Shown: positions 15,201 through 25,665, numbered from the stretch's first letter. The stretch is DNA of 64,000 nt from Rhea pennata (GCF_028389875.1 NC_084665.1:123150602-123214601); one strand, 5' to 3'. The notes: a model not told the origin generated them from the sequence alone. A program made the numbers and translations.

Positions 15201-18200
15201 TCAGACAAAAGGCTGGAAAAAAGAAAGTAGTAAATAATATGACATGAAAGGCCAAGCAGCTCAACTTTTCAAAACCTTGAATTGAAAACAGGGCATGCAG
15301 AGGGGTAGTGACTGAAGGTTTCATACAGCTTGGGAAAAAGAGGAACTGCTGGGCTTTTCTAAAAGCCAATTCTAGTACACACAGAAAATATCTCCAGAAA
15401 TAACAATGTTTTATATGGGATTTCAATCACACCATTACTCTGTTGTCATTACAGAATTTCCTCTCTACAGTGGACATGATTGTTAATGATTCCAAAATAG
15501 AAACCTGGGAAGCACTGGACAAGCAGCAGCCACATAAAAGTTCTTTGTTACTACTTTCAGTAGAAAGATTTTCAGAGCTTCTCCAACCAGTCAATAATAC
15601 CATTCCTCCTGTCAACACAGATACCATTCAGCTAGATGGTATAGTAGTGACAGAAAACAGCAAGGCAGACTATAGTAAGAAGTTCATCAGTAAAGAAAAC
15701 CTCACAGTTAATGTGCTCATAAATGAAGGTGAAATTCAGACTCTGCCACAAAACTCAACTATTGTCAGTGTGGCCTACTCAACTCTTGGACGTATTTTGC
15801 CTCAGAGTAAACCCATGCTCGTGAATGGCTTACTGCTAACAACAACTGTGAGCAGAAACAGAAGCCAGAACATCTCCATTAATATGACTTTTGCAAAGAA
15901 AAATGCTTCCCTAAAGGAGCCACAGTGTGTCTTTTGGAACTTTGGTCCCAATAGCAGCGGAGATTGGAATAGTAGTGGTTGCACACCCACAGAAGTAGGA
16001 GGTGATGTCATTTGCTCCTGCAGTCACTTAACATCATTTTCAATTCTGATGTCACCTGATGAATCCCGTCAGGGAAGCACTGAAGACTATATTACCTACG
16101 TCGGCCTGGCCATTTCCATCTTGAGTTTGGTGGTCTGCATTATAATTGAATCCTTAGTCTGGAAATACGTGACGAACAACACAACCTCCTATATGCGCCA
16201 TGTCTGTATACTCAACATAGCTATGTCACTCCTGCTTGCTGACATTTGGTTCCTTGTCACTGCCTCCATTCATAACAAAAAGCATATCTGTACAGTGGTC
16301 ACCTTCTTCATCCATTTATTCTACCTCAGTGTCTTTTTTTGGATGCTCAGCCTGGGCCTCATTCTTTTCTACCGACTGGTCTTCATCTTACACAACACAA
16401 GCAAGACCACTCAGAAAGTCCTCGCATTCTGTCTGGGATATGGGTGTCCCTTTGTCATTGCAGTCATCACCATCGCTGTCACTCTGCCAAGGGACGTTTA
16501 CACCAGAAAGAAAGTCTGCTGGCTCAACTGGGAGGACAGCAATGCTCTCTTGGCCTTTGTCGTACCTGTCCTGATCATTGTGGCCATTAATTTGTTCATC
16601 ACTGCAGTTGTCATAATAAAAATACTGAGGCCAACCATTGGCGATAGAACAAACAAGCAGGAGAAGAACTCTTTGATTCAAATTGGCAAAAGCGTGGCCA
16701 TCCTGACACCACTGTTAGGCCTCACCTGGGGATTTGGCCTTGCCACTATTATAAAAAGCAGCTCCCGGGCATTCCACATCCTCTTTGCTCTGCTCAACTC
16801 TTTGCAGGTGAGTTATACATATGCATGGTTTTGTTTTCTCTATGATCATTTAGCATGTAGTAACATTACTGCAGTGCTGTATTTGGGGAGAATAAATACA
16901 GTTTGGGAAAGTTTAGCTTTATCTTACACATCCTTATTCCCCAAGGGCTCTTTGGGAAACCCATTCTAGCAGCACCATGTATTCTCAGCTGCCTTAACAG
17001 ATAAGCCTTACAGATAAAGCTAACATAAAGATAACTTCTGGCTTTGCCAGTTGCTTTGGGGAGAACTTGCATCCTGAAGATTAAATAATCCTACTATATG
17101 CAGGTGGGCAAGCTTCAGCATGTCTGCTCTCATTCACAGTGCATCTGAAAGTATCATAAGATGTTCTTGTGGGTTAAAGTAATGAGGGAGTAGAAACAGC
17201 AGGGAAGTCACCAAAACTAGCAGAGAAATACTAAGAAGAAAGAGGACAACTGACCAAAATTCAGATGATTGTTTTCAATCAGTAAGATTTTTATAACAGT
17301 ATCTTTAACCTGCCACCAGTATCCAGCTATGAATGGATTTCTTATGGACATAATGGTTATGTTTACCCTCTCTCTTAAGAATGGCTTCAAAATTGCACAT
17401 TCCAGACCAAACTTACCTGCCTTTTATATCGTGAACCTTTTGGCTTACCTTGGTAGCACAGGTAGGGCATGTCTTCCATACATGAAAATCTATCCTACCA
17501 CATATGCTTAATGCTAGGAAACTACCTGTGCCACTTCTGAAGACCAGATATACCTATGGCTTAGGCAGGCTAGGCCTGGAGACCTCTTCCACATCAATGG
17601 CCTGCTAAGTGAGAGGCAGTAAGAAAAATGACCAAAGACATCAGAGTTTAAATAATCAATATGGACAATATTTGATATAACTATGAGGTACTGCACTTAA
17701 AAGACTGATGTCATCACAGACTCAATGTAATTATCTGTCCCCTAGGGATTATTCATTTTGGTGTTCGGGACTCTCTGGGACAAGAAGGTAAGAATTCAAA
17801 CTATTATTTATATTGCATGAAAGATACTGTTGGAATTTGAACATAATTGCTGTGTTTAATGATTGACTTTTTTTAAACAAATAGATACAAGAAGCCTTGC
17901 TGAAGACGAATTCACTGTCCAGATGGAGTTCACAGCAAACAAAGGTTAAATCCTTTCCCTAAGAATGTATTTCTGAGTTTCTGTTTAATAGTCTAACACA
18001 CTCCTAGTGTCTTTTTAGTCAAATGCACTTTATATTACTAATTATTTATTAGAACTGGTCAGTGAAAGACTGGTCAGAAAAACTAACCTAACTATAAAAA
18101 TATCCCCTCCCCCTTTTCAAACTTTTTTCACTTACAGTTCAAAAATGACAGGAGGTTGGTAAATATTTGGTTATAAACAATATATAAAAAAAAACCTAAA

Positions 18201-21200
18201 ATATGTATGAAAAAAATATAACTGAAAGTTTTCTTAAATTAGAAAAATCAGAAAATTTCAGTGGCACCACTAATATTTGCAACCACACCAGAAATGTAAA
18301 GGAAACTTCTTGGTAAGATGCCCTTCACCTATGGGCAAGAAAGGATGGAGACTCTAATCCTTGGGACTTCCGAGACAGGTTAGCCCACAGTTCATGCTGA
18401 GAACAGATGATGGGAGGAAGTAAGAATCTCTTGTCAAAACTGTGTCCATCTGCAGCAAAGAATCAGACTTCACTGAGCCAAAATGAGCACACAAACACAC
18501 ATGGTTTTGTAAGCAAGTCACCTGGATACACTCCTAGAGATTTGGGTTCAAAGCCCAGCAAACCCCTGCACTTAGAACAGTTAGGGGTTCAAAAAAAGAA
18601 ACAGTTTAGAGAAAAGAGCCTGGATCCTTAAGAGAGCTCCTGTAAGGCTTCTCTCAAATGGTTGGTTGTTATTGCCTTCCTGCTTCTGGTAGAGACATGT
18701 TCACCTCTACTTCTGCTGTCACTGCCACCTCTTGCTGCAGGAGGGGTCACATTCCCAGACAAAGAATATGTAAATGTTTCAGCTAAGAGGAATAAAAAAC
18801 ACTATCTCAAGAAGGCTACAAGATGATGGATATCTATGGGTATTCTGCACTGCACTATATTTAACTTCATGTTTCACCACACAGCTGCAGAGTGAAAATA
18901 TGGAAGCCCTACACCATTAGCTCCTGAAAGAGCAATCATTAACCTTTGTTATTCAAGATTCAAGACAAAAAAGCCTTCAGCAAGGCTTTTGACACTATCT
19001 CCCATAACATCCTCCTAGATAAGCTCAGGGTGTGGGTTAGTCGAGTGGACAGTGAGGTGGATTGAGAACTGGCTGAAAGGCAGAGCTCAGAGGGTCATCA
19101 TCAGTGGCGTGGAGTCCAGTTGGAGGCCTGCGGCTAGTGACGTCCCCCAGGGCTCAGTACTGGGTCCCATCCTGTTCAACTTCTTCATCAATGGCCTGGA
19201 TGAGGGGACAGAGCGCCTCCTCAGCAAGTCTGCTGATCATACCAATCTGGGAGGAGTAGCTGATACAGCTTAGGGCTGTGCTGCCATTCAGAGAGACCTG
19301 GACAGGCTGGAGGGTTGGGTGGAGAGGAACCTCCTGAGGTTCAACAAGGGCAAGTGCAGAGTCCTGCTCCTAGGGAAAAATAATCTTAGGCATCAGTACA
19401 AGCTGGGGGCTGACCTTCTGGAGAGCAGCTCTGCAGAGAAGGACCTGGGAGTGCTGGTGGATGCCAAGCTGACCATGAACCAGCAATGTGCTCTTATGGC
19501 CAGGAAGGCCAATGTTCTCCTGGGCTGCATTAGGAAGAGTGTTGCCAGCAGGTTGAGGGAGGTGATCCTGCCCTTCTACTTAGCCCTGGGGAGACCTCAT
19601 CTCGAGTCCTGTGTCCAGTTCTGGGCTCCCCAGGACAAGAGAGACATGGAGCTACTGGAGAGAGTCCAGTGTAGGGCTACAAAGATGCTCAGAGGGCTGC
19701 AGCACCTGCCCTCTGAGGAACAGCTGTGAGAGCTGGGCCTCTTCAGCCTGGGGAAGAGAAGACTGAGGGGAGATATTATCAATGTGCATAAGTACCTGAA
19801 GGGAGAGTGTCAAGGGGACAGGGACAAACTCTTTTCAGTTGTCCCGTGTGACAGGACAAGAGGCAATGGGCAGAAATTGAAGCACAGGAAGTTCTGCCTG
19901 CACGTGAGGGGGAATTTCTTCACTGTGAGAGTGACACGGCACTGGCACAGGTTGCCCAGAGAGGTTGTGGAGTCTCCTTCTCTGGAGATCTTCAAGGCCT
20001 GCCTGGATGCAACCCTGTCTAACATGCTGTAGGTGACCCTGCTGAGCAGGGAGGTTGGACTAGATGATCTCCAGCGGTCCCTTCCAACCGTACTGATTCT
20101 ATGATTCTATGATATTAGAGCAGAGATCACAATGATCTCCTCCAACCTCACCACCTATAAATCTATGAGCCATCTCTTCCTCATACCTTTGCAGTAAACT
20201 TGTGAGTACTATAGCCCCCTCATAAACTGACAGGGCTTTCACCAGGGAAATTATTCCATTGCCTTCTTCACTTCACCCTTGGGGAGCTCTCCTTGACAGC
20301 AAATCTCCTTTTGCCTCTTTTTAGTTTCATCTTATTACATCTGGGTTCACTGCCTTTGCTTCCTGCCATAGTGTTCTCTTCCCTTGAAATCCTAGTTTCA
20401 GCTTACACCTTCGCACTGGTAACTCCTCACCAAAAAAAGCTACTACAGGGTGGGTCAGGGAGGAAGGCATCAGAATTTAACCACTGGGGCTTGGTTTGGA
20501 AAGAGAAAATGGTGGGAAATGTTTGCAACACTATTATACAATGAGAGTTTAGACTGGTCTCTGAACTGGCTTTATTCAGAAGAGCCTCTAGATGCATTGC
20601 TAAAGAACTGGAAAGCAGACTTGAAAGAATGACATCATTAGGGTAACTGGATATGTAGCCCCTAAGGAATGCAGGAAACCATGGCTGGACTCTGAATTGA
20701 GGGGAGAAGCATTGGCTCCAGTCACCCCAGCTCCCACAGAATCACAGAATCTCTGAGGTTGGCACCTCTGGAGATCATCTAGGCCAACCCCACGCTTAGG
20801 ATCAGTCAACTAGAGCAGGCTGCTCAGAGCCACGTCCAGTCAGACTTTGAATATCTCCAAGGATGGAGACTCCACAACCTCTCTGGGTACTTTCTTCCAG
20901 TGTTTGAACACCGTCACAGGAAAAAAAACTTTTCTCTTTCATTGAAGCAGCATTGTCTGTATTTCAGTTTGTGTCCACTGCTTCTTGTCCTTTCACCGGG
21001 TACCATAGGCAAGAGACTGGCTCCACCTTCTTTAATTCCCCAACAGGTATTTACACACATTGATAAAATCCCCCCGAGCCTTCTCTTCTCCAGTCTGAAT
21101 AAGCCCAGCTCTGTCAGCTTCTCCTCCTACGACAGGTGCTCCAAGCTCTCCAAACATCACTGTGGCACTTTGCTGCACTCAATCCACTATGTCCATGTCT

Positions 21201-24200
21201 CTCTGGTCCTGGAGATCCTGGAACAGGGCATGCTGCTCCAGATGCATCTGGAACCAGGAAACCTTCTCAGCACTAACTGATATCAAATGAGAACTTGTGT
21301 CCTAAAGATTCCAGAAAGGACACAGGGCTGGGATTCAAGGAAGGCTTGTTTCTGTGTGGAAGAGAGAGACAGTGAAAATCCAAGAGCTGGATAGAAGGAA
21401 GTGACCTTGACTGGGGCAAGTCATGCAATGAGCCGCAGGGTGGTGAGAGTGTTTAGCTTGAATTTAGATGCATTCCAACCACTAGGCCTGAGTAGTACTT
21501 CAGGTGTGGTCCTACCAATGCTGAATGAAGAGGAACAGTCACCTCCCTCAACCTGCTGGCAACACTTGTCCCAGTGGAGGGTTTCTGACAAGCTGTTTTC
21601 CAGTTAGTCAGACCCTAGCCTGTACTGGTGCATGGGGTTACTTCTCCCCAGGGGCAGGACTTGGCATTTTCCTTTGCTGAACTTCAGGACATTCCTGTCA
21701 GCCCACTTCTCCAGTCCGTCAAGGTCCCTTTGAATGGCAGTACAACCATCTGGTGTATTTACCACTTCTCCTAGTTTGGTATTATTTGCACACTGATGAG
21801 GCTGCACTTTATCCCATTGTCTAAATCATTAATGAAGACGTTAAACAGTATTGGACCCCGTACGGATCCCACCATATGTCCCCCCAATGATGTACTGAAG
21901 GTCCAGAAGAAGGCAGCCTCTGATCAGCAAGGCAGAGCAACGGTGTAATTTTTAGATGCCTCAGTCCTTTGCCACATCAAGACTCTGTGTCAGGATGAGA
22001 CAGGGATGGTGAAAATTTCGTCTGGGATCCCCAGAGTCATTTACCCCCCCCCCCCTTTTTTAACTAGCATTCCAAGTATTCTGGCCATTTCTGCAGGAGT
22101 TTAAGTGCTGGAAACTTGGGGCTGGGAATATTCCCTAGTGCATTTTAAAGTGCCATTCCTTCTCTATGGTTTTAAAATTGCAGCTGCTGAATGTGGTGTT
22201 ATTTCGACTGTGGGAATACTTCCTTTTCCTCAGTAAGCTGGATTAAGTCATTCCCAAACAAGAATAAATGGTACAACTATCAAAGCATATCAGTTTCTTC
22301 ATTCCCACCTGCATTGATACATCCTGCAGAATGAAGTAGAGAGTATAAGTTGTTAAGTCATAGGCCTCAATTCAGAATTTGTTTTTGGCAAATTCTTCCA
22401 GGCTTCCACTTTCAACTCTAACACAGCTGAAACTGCCCCAGGCAGTCTGCCTCCTTTCCTTGCCTGTTCTGCTGATAAGGAATAAACAAAGAATGATCAA
22501 AATCTTTGATCAAACTTTTAAAACTCTGATTATTTCAGATGTAATTTATTTACATTCTTCTATCCCCTTATGAACTAGGTGACGACGCACAGAACTAATT
22601 TTCTGCATCACTTAATGAATAGCAAAGACCTGAATAGAGATTTGTTTTCCATACTTTTTTTTTTTTTTTTTTTTTTTAACATATCTCTTGCAGGAACACC
22701 ATTAGATTTTTAAACCTGATGGAATCATTTCAGAACCAAAAAAACCCTTTCTTCTTCAGTAGCAAAAGCTCACTTTTTTCCTTCTCATCTGGACTGACAA
22801 AGTTGTGTTCCATTGCCCTCTAGTGGATCAAGTTAAATTTACCTCTGATTATCAGCCTTTTGACACTCTATGACCACTCTCAAAAGCATAAAAATCACAG
22901 TTTTTTTCTGGCTACCGTAACAGATATTCTCTCTCAGATGAGGAACCAGCACTCTGTGCTGTCTGGCATGACCGACTCTGAAGCCTAAGCCGTGCTCCCT
23001 GGCCAACAGTTAGATACAGCTTGTTTGTTTTTGTGTCCCGTACTTTATCTCCTTCATTACCATGATGTACGTGCATATATATGATGCTCCTTTTTCAGCT
23101 TGTACTGCTGATCAGTATTTTATTGTAACTGTTTTTTTCCCCCTAAATGTGACTACAAATAAAATTCTAGGCTTTTGAAAAAAAGCAATTTCTCTCTTAC
23201 AGTCAACCTCCCTGATCCTCGTCACTCCAATGTTCGCTATGAGTTATCCGTTTTCAAGAACTTTTAACAACTTATGTGGGAAAACAGGTATGTGATGACA
23301 GATTTTCTCCTACTGAAGTTCAAAAGGGGGGTTGCCTGAGTTCTAATTCCCAGGGTCTGACAATCCCAGTATCTACTAATCTATCCATCCATCCACAGAT
23401 GGCAGTTTCATGTTCTAGTATGAAGGAACTGTAATAACTCAGATCATCTGAGTTATTACAGAATCTGCAGCATAATTGCATAACACTAGAAGGAGAATTG
23501 GATGGTAACATGCCTCTTCAATGCTAAAACCCACTGACTAAGCTTTGAGGTTTGTTTTTAGTTCAGTGCTCTCATGACACAGTGCTCCTCAGTTTTGTGT
23601 TCCTGTATTCTCTACCACCTTGGAGCTTAAAGCTGTAGCTATTCAAAGGTTCTTTGGTAGATATTTTATGGAGGTCACCATTTCAGAAATGACTTTATTT
23701 TACCAGAAGTAGTTATGAAAATATGAATAACTTAATTCCTAAGTATGTGATCTTTGTGTTCAACCGCTGCTCAAAGTAGATGAGTTTGGTCAAAATGTGG
23801 GATATAAAGGAGGTTAATATAAAGGTAAGTAACTGCTTTTTAAGATTCTGGTTATAAGTAAGTTAGACATTGGAACAAGAATTTAGTCTCTGACTCTGCT
23901 ACTGAAAGTTTACATGAGCGTAACAGCCAGGTACAAAAAGCCTCCCATCACAGGAATAAGACTTGCCTACAACAAGGAGAATTACTCAGCTACTCCATTT
24001 GTGTGAGTAGATTACAACTCTATGACATGCATGATCCTCAGTTCAAACTGACAGATCCAGGCTGTGCTACCAAACATGTTGACTTTTTTATTCTCTGTCA
24101 TTGCTCTAACACAGAAATGGAAGCTAGTGTCAGGGCTGCAGGGCAAGTCAAGGCCTTTGGGGTCATCAGGTGGAGTATAACTGTCCTTGTCATTGTGAAC

Positions 24201-24331
24201 ATGTCTCACACTGTTTGTCCTCATGTCTAATTGCTTTGCTTTGCTTTGCAGGAAAATACAGAGTATCTTCTTCAGAGCCATCCAGCTCTTCCTCTGAAAA
24301 CACCTCCAAGTTGTATTCTTTGCTGAACTGA
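523..24331 (+). CDS. ADGRF5: ADGRF5 (GPR116), adhesion G protein-coupled receptor F5, 5' partial; 18 coding exons
   Basis: Plasma-membrane adhesion GPCR; in mammals it controls lung surfactant pools and endothelial functions. Coding exons: 523-693, 2071-2250, 3568-3695, 4179-4237, 4917-5059, 5832-6044, 7349-7582, 9083-9247, 9385-9603, 9880-10098, 11487-11648, 13297-13493, 14432-14608, 15455-16807, 17746-17787, 17885-17944, 23203-23287, 24252-24331. Every junction is GT/AG, phases agree, and the 3,887 nt give 1,294 codons plus a stop with no internal stop. Domains in the partial protein: SEA about 1-230, three Ig-like regions about 231-580, GAIN to GPS cleavage at Leu947/Thr948, seven helices about 965-1220, Ser-rich tail ending SLLN. 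Similarity to human ADGRF5 is continuous from the SEA start to the last residue. The human protein has about 1,346 residues, so only the signal peptide and a short leader are missing; they were not found in 1-522. Intact and presumably functional. Confidence 0.95.
2071..2250 (+). CDS. ADGRF5: ADGRF5 exon: cysteine-rich segment
   Basis: Acceptor ACTAG, donor GGGAG|GTAAGG, phase 1 at both ends. It encodes a Cys-rich stretch ([12 protein letters not shown] ... GPYCEPQ) matching the human CSCETGYGWPRERC ... GPFC segment within the N-terminal region. Confidence 0.93.
2597..2613. repeat. Short CA dinucleotide repeat
   Basis: An ACACAC run with one G interruption, in an ADGRF5 intron. Confidence 0.8.
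3568..3695 (+). CDS. ADGRF5: ADGRF5 exon: SEA domain, first half
   Basis: Acceptor CTTACAG, donor GCG|GTAAAG. Encodes [16 protein letters not shown] ... KADLEKA, typical of the first strand and helix of an SEA domain. Starts in phase 1, ends in phase 0. Confidence 0.92.
4179..4237 (+). CDS. ADGRF5: ADGRF5 exon: SEA domain, middle
   Basis: A 59-nt exon with acceptor TTTGCAG and donor TTCAG|GTAAGG. It encodes [19 protein letters not shown], aligning with the human segment YGILPGFKGVTVTGF. It is short, but phase-compatible with both neighbours. Confidence 0.88.
4917..5059 (+). CDS. ADGRF5: ADGRF5 exon: SEA domain, end
   Basis: Acceptor CATTCAG, donor ACGA|GTAAGT. Encodes [14 protein letters not shown]..., the last strand and helix of the SEA domain; SVSVNYEVK is the characteristic strand. 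Ends in phase 1. Confidence 0.92.
5832..6044 (+). CDS. ADGRF5: ADGRF5 exon: first Ig-like domain
   Basis: Acceptor CTCCGCAG, donor TCCG|GTACGT, phase 1 at both ends. Encodes [14 protein letters not shown] ... ENVTWYH ... AMDSG, with the B-strand Cys, the core Trp and the D-x-G pattern before the F-strand Cys that sits at the start of the next exon. Confidence 0.94.
6613..6737 (+). mobile_element. CR1 LINE 3' end fragment
   Basis: Contains GGTGACCCTGCTGAGCAGGG, GGACTAGATGATCTCCAGCG and the terminal ATTCTATGATTCTA repeats that mark CR1 3' ends. It matches the 3' ends of the copies at 18968-20112 and 30079-30657, and lies in the ADGRF5 intron after the first Ig exon. Confidence 0.92.
7349..7582 (+). 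CDS. ADGRF5: ADGRF5 exon: end of Ig 1 and start of Ig 2
   Basis: Acceptor CTTTACAG, donor ACAG|GTAAGA. Begins SYMCIFTNS (F-strand Cys of Ig 1), continues through a linker and ends in the second Ig-like segment (LFCCIDRQ ... GPINIT). Phase 1 at both ends. Confidence 0.93.
8008..8043. repeat. A28-G8 homopolymer tract
   Basis: Twenty-eight A followed directly by eight G, in an ADGRF5 intron. Length is probably unstable and may be imprecise in an assembly. Confidence 0.9.
9083..9247 (+). CDS. ADGRF5: ADGRF5 exon: second Ig-like domain, end
   Basis: Acceptor CACTCTAG at 9081-9082, donor GACAG|GTAAGA. Encodes [15 protein letters not shown] ... [13 protein letters not shown]. An earlier acceptor (TTTCAG at about 9021-9026) also gives an open frame, but 9083 preserves phase and linker length and has a good pyrimidine tract. 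Confidence 0.88.
9385..9603 (+). CDS. ADGRF5: ADGRF5 exon: third Ig-like domain, first part
   Basis: Acceptor CATCTCAG, donor AGCG|GTGAGT, phase 1 at both ends. Encodes [18 protein letters not shown], then [16 protein letters not shown], a typical Ig B to C strand segment, ending TATEDWS. Confidence 0.93.
9880..10098 (+). CDS. ADGRF5: ADGRF5 exon: third Ig-like domain, end, and linker
   Basis: Acceptor GCTTTCAG, donor GTTG|GTAAGA. Begins [11 protein letters not shown] (F-strand Cys) and continues [13 protein letters not shown] ... [10 protein letters not shown], matching the human PLPLKLNIMVDPLEA ... IKCCIEEDG stretch. Confidence 0.93.
11487..11648 (+). CDS. ADGRF5: ADGRF5 exon: linker before GAIN
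   Basis: Acceptor CCATGCAG, donor TCTG|GTAAGG, phase 1 at both ends. Encodes a Cys- and Asn-rich stretch ([13 protein letters not shown] ... [10 protein letters not shown]) that occupies the place of the human segment VCYKHNFNASS ... CCHFTNAA. It is among the less conserved exons. Confidence 0.87.
12259..12288. repeat. A30 homopolymer
   Basis: Thirty consecutive A in the ADGRF5 intron between exons ending 11648 and starting 13297. No retrogene or SINE body was recognised upstream of it. Confidence 0.9.
13297..13493 (+). CDS. ADGRF5: ADGRF5 exon: hormone-receptor-like motif, GAIN start
   Basis: Acceptor CAATACAG, donor GAG|GTAACA. Encodes [19 protein letters not shown], the short Cys/Trp motif preceding the GAIN domain, then [11 protein letters not shown]. 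Matches human GGTITYKCVGSQWEEKRNDC. Starts in phase 1, ends in phase 0. Confidence 0.92.
14432..14608 (+). CDS. ADGRF5: ADGRF5 exon: GAIN domain A helices
   Basis: Acceptor CATTCCAG, donor ACA|GTAAGG; 59 whole codons. Encodes the helical part of GAIN ([16 protein letters not shown] ... [16 protein letters not shown]). Confidence 0.93.
15455..16807 (+). CDS. ADGRF5: ADGRF5 large exon: GAIN domain B, GPS site and most of the seven-helix domain
   Basis: A 1,353-nt exon (451 codons). The GPS has its four cysteines (CVFWNF ... SSGC ... ICSC) and the cleavage sequence His-Leu|Thr at 16025-16033, leaving a tethered agonist starting TSFSILMS. Helices 1-6 and most of helix 7 follow: [85 protein letters not shown] and [12 protein letters not shown]. 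The Cys of the TM2-TM3 loop (HIC) and that of extracellular loop 2 (VCWLNW) are present for the usual disulfide. The TM2-TM3 loop is a few residues shorter than in human. Confidence 0.97.
17746..17787 (+). CDS. ADGRF5: ADGRF5 exon: end of helix 7
   Basis: A 42-nt exon with acceptor CCCCTAG and donor AAG|GTAAGA. Encodes [14 protein letters not shown], which completes helix 7 and reaches the cytoplasm. Phase 0 at both ends. Confidence 0.93.
17885..17944 (+). CDS. ADGRF5: ADGRF5 exon: cytoplasmic tail, first part
   Basis: A 60-nt exon with acceptor AAATAG and donor AAG|GTTAAA. Encodes [20 protein letters not shown], nearly the same as the human tail ([17 protein letters not shown]). The donor is weaker than at the other exons. 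Confidence 0.93.
18968..20112 (+). mobile_element. CR1 LINE, 3' part of the reverse-transcriptase ORF plus 3' UTR
   Basis: 5'-truncated CR1. Translation shows reverse-transcriptase segments: [16 protein letters not shown] (about 18980-19027), then [19 protein letters not shown] (about 19146-19200), the active-site box decayed from the usual ADD to SADHT (about 19228), and [13 protein letters not shown] with the C-terminal [20 protein letters not shown]. Frames are interrupted, so the copy is dead. It ends in the CR1 tail with ATTCTATG repeats and lies in sense within the 17945-23202 ADGRF5 intron. Confidence 0.95.
20736..21255 (-). mobile_element. CR1 LINE 3' fragment, reverse orientation
   Basis: Starts with CACAGAATCACAGAATCTCTGAGGTTGG, reported here only as the reverse complement of an older CR1 3' end, and continues with the CR1 motifs for the terminal coding region and 3' UTR (GGATGGAGACTCCACAACCT, CTTTCACCGGGTACC). 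More diverged than the plus-strand copies, so an older subfamily. Confidence 0.82.
21485..21900 (-). mobile_element. CR1 LINE fragment, reverse orientation, probably the same insertion as 20736-21255
   Basis: On the minus strand it reads through the reverse-transcriptase C-terminal region ([20 protein letters not shown] and [16 protein letters not shown] at 21604-21710) and upstream CR1 sequence. It is separated from 20736-21255 by about 230 bases that I could not assign, which may be diverged CR1 or a small insertion. Confidence 0.8.
22044..22061. repeat. C12-T6 tract
   Basis: Twelve C followed by six T in the large ADGRF5 intron. Confidence 0.85.
22655..22677. repeat. T23 homopolymer
   Basis: Twenty-three T in the same ADGRF5 intron; it could be an antisense poly-A tail, but no element body was recognised. 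Confidence 0.85.
23203..23287 (+). CDS. ADGRF5: ADGRF5 exon: cytoplasmic tail, second part
   Basis: Acceptor TCTTACAG, donor ACAG|GTATGT. Encodes [20 protein letters not shown] then FNNLCGKTG, matching the human tail (TPVFSMSSPISRRFNNLFGKTG). The preceding 5.3-kb intron carries several CR1 copies. Confidence 0.92.
23429..23461. repeat. Perfect 33-base palindrome, 16-base arms around one base
   Basis: Left arm CTGTAATAACTCAGAT, single C, right arm ATCTGAGTTATTACAG. The arms are exact reverse complements. It lies in the last ADGRF5 intron, 142 bases after the exon ending at 23287. Confidence 0.95.
24231..24251 (+). repeat. TTTGC pentanucleotide repeat forming the last ADGRF5 acceptor
   Basis: Three to four copies of a GCTTT/TTTGC unit run directly into the TTTGCAG acceptor of the terminal exon, so the repeat serves as the pyrimidine tract. 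Confidence 0.85.
24252..24331 (+). CDS. ADGRF5: ADGRF5 last exon: tail and stop codon
   Basis: Acceptor TTTGCAG inside a TTTGC repeat, stop TGA at 24329-24331. Encodes [17 protein letters not shown] and ends YSLLN, as in human (Ser-rich, ending SLLN). Confidence 0.94.
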
Positions 24332-25665
24332 GGCACTGCAAATGCTAAACAATGTATCTGTAAAAGGACCCACATCCTGAGATGAAAAAAAAAAAAAAAA
24401 AAAAAAAGCATCTGTGAATCATCAAGAAGTGAACCGCTTCATATTTACTAAACTGTGCCTTGGTGCATACTGCTGGAATAATCCTTTCTGGTTAAAATGT
24501 GAGGCAGGAAAGTTTTGTGAGGTGGAATTTTATATTCTTCCAATGCCAGAAGAGATTACAAGATATTTCAAACTTGGAAGGATTTGAAGGCCTTCAAGTG
24601 CCAGTAAAGACATCAAGACTGAAGAACTTTCAGCCTCTAAGAGGGTGCGCTTAGCACTGTGCAGTACTAAGCTATAAAACACAGTGCTGTCACAGCTGTT
24701 GTCCAGCGATTTTATTATTTCTCATTGCCAACTCTCTGAATGATGTCAAAAGCCTGTGTAGATACACAAATACCTCATGGCTTCTCATCCACCCTCCTGT
24801 TAAGAGTTTGAAACAGCTACAGGGTATAGTGCTCTGCATTTTTTATTTAAGACTTTGTGGAACCAAAGATTCACAGCTGAGAAGGTCCATTTCATATCTT
24901 CACTTTTGAGTCAGATAAAAATGAAGACCATGATGATTCCTGCATGGTTATCTTTCATATGGGATGCACCAAAAGCTTCATGTGGCACATTTTTAAGAAA
25001 AGGAAGCAAGTTTTATATTCCTAACTACAATTCTCTCTCCCTTGATATGTAATGTGATAAGAGAAAGATGGTTGCTGCCCTTAACCTCAGAGGGGACTGC
25101 ATTTATTTAGTGCTACGTACACAAGGATTCTCTTGTATAAAGCCTGTATGTTTAGATCTTCTGTTGCTCACCAGAAGAGACACACTCTTGGAGGGCTCAG
25201 AGAGTCAATTCTGCAGAAATCATGTGGCAGGCAGGATGAAAGGTTCTATATAAATTATTGCTCTAATGCTACATTTGTGGAATTAGTTATTTAAAAGCCT
25301 CTATGCCCTTAAAGGCAGGGGTCAGATGTCTTAAGCTGAGGATTATGAAAGTGCCTGTAAAGTATTTTCAGTACAGTTAAGAAATCTTAATGTTAATTAT
25401 GATAGAAGAAACTTCACAAATCATAAGGATTTAGATTTGGGACCAACAAATTTCTTAATAATGCTGTTAGGTGGTGTAGCCCCATTTGGTTCCTAGGAAA
25501 ACCAGGGCTATGTTCAACAGTGGCGAACTTGTTCCTTGGACTTTGGAAAGGGCCAGAATGGGAAACTGTTGTTTCCAGTTACGGGGTTGTGTGGCAGTTT
25601 CAGATCTGCAGGTGTTGATGGTGATGATGACTGAAAACAATAAACAGGCATCAACCAAGTGTATC
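24332..25665 (+). other. ADGRF5: Probable ADGRF5 3' untranslated region
   Basis: Non-coding sequence after the ADGRF5 stop, including an A-run at 24384-24407. The first convincing polyadenylation signal I see is AATAAA at 25639-25644, followed by TTGTGTTTGT-type sequence. The 3' end is inferred, not observed; another signal could be used. Confidence 0.4.
24384..24407. repeat. A-run in ADGRF5 3' UTR
   Basis: About 24 consecutive A some 50 bases after the stop codon; a likely internal priming site in oligo-dT cDNA. Confidence 0.85.
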
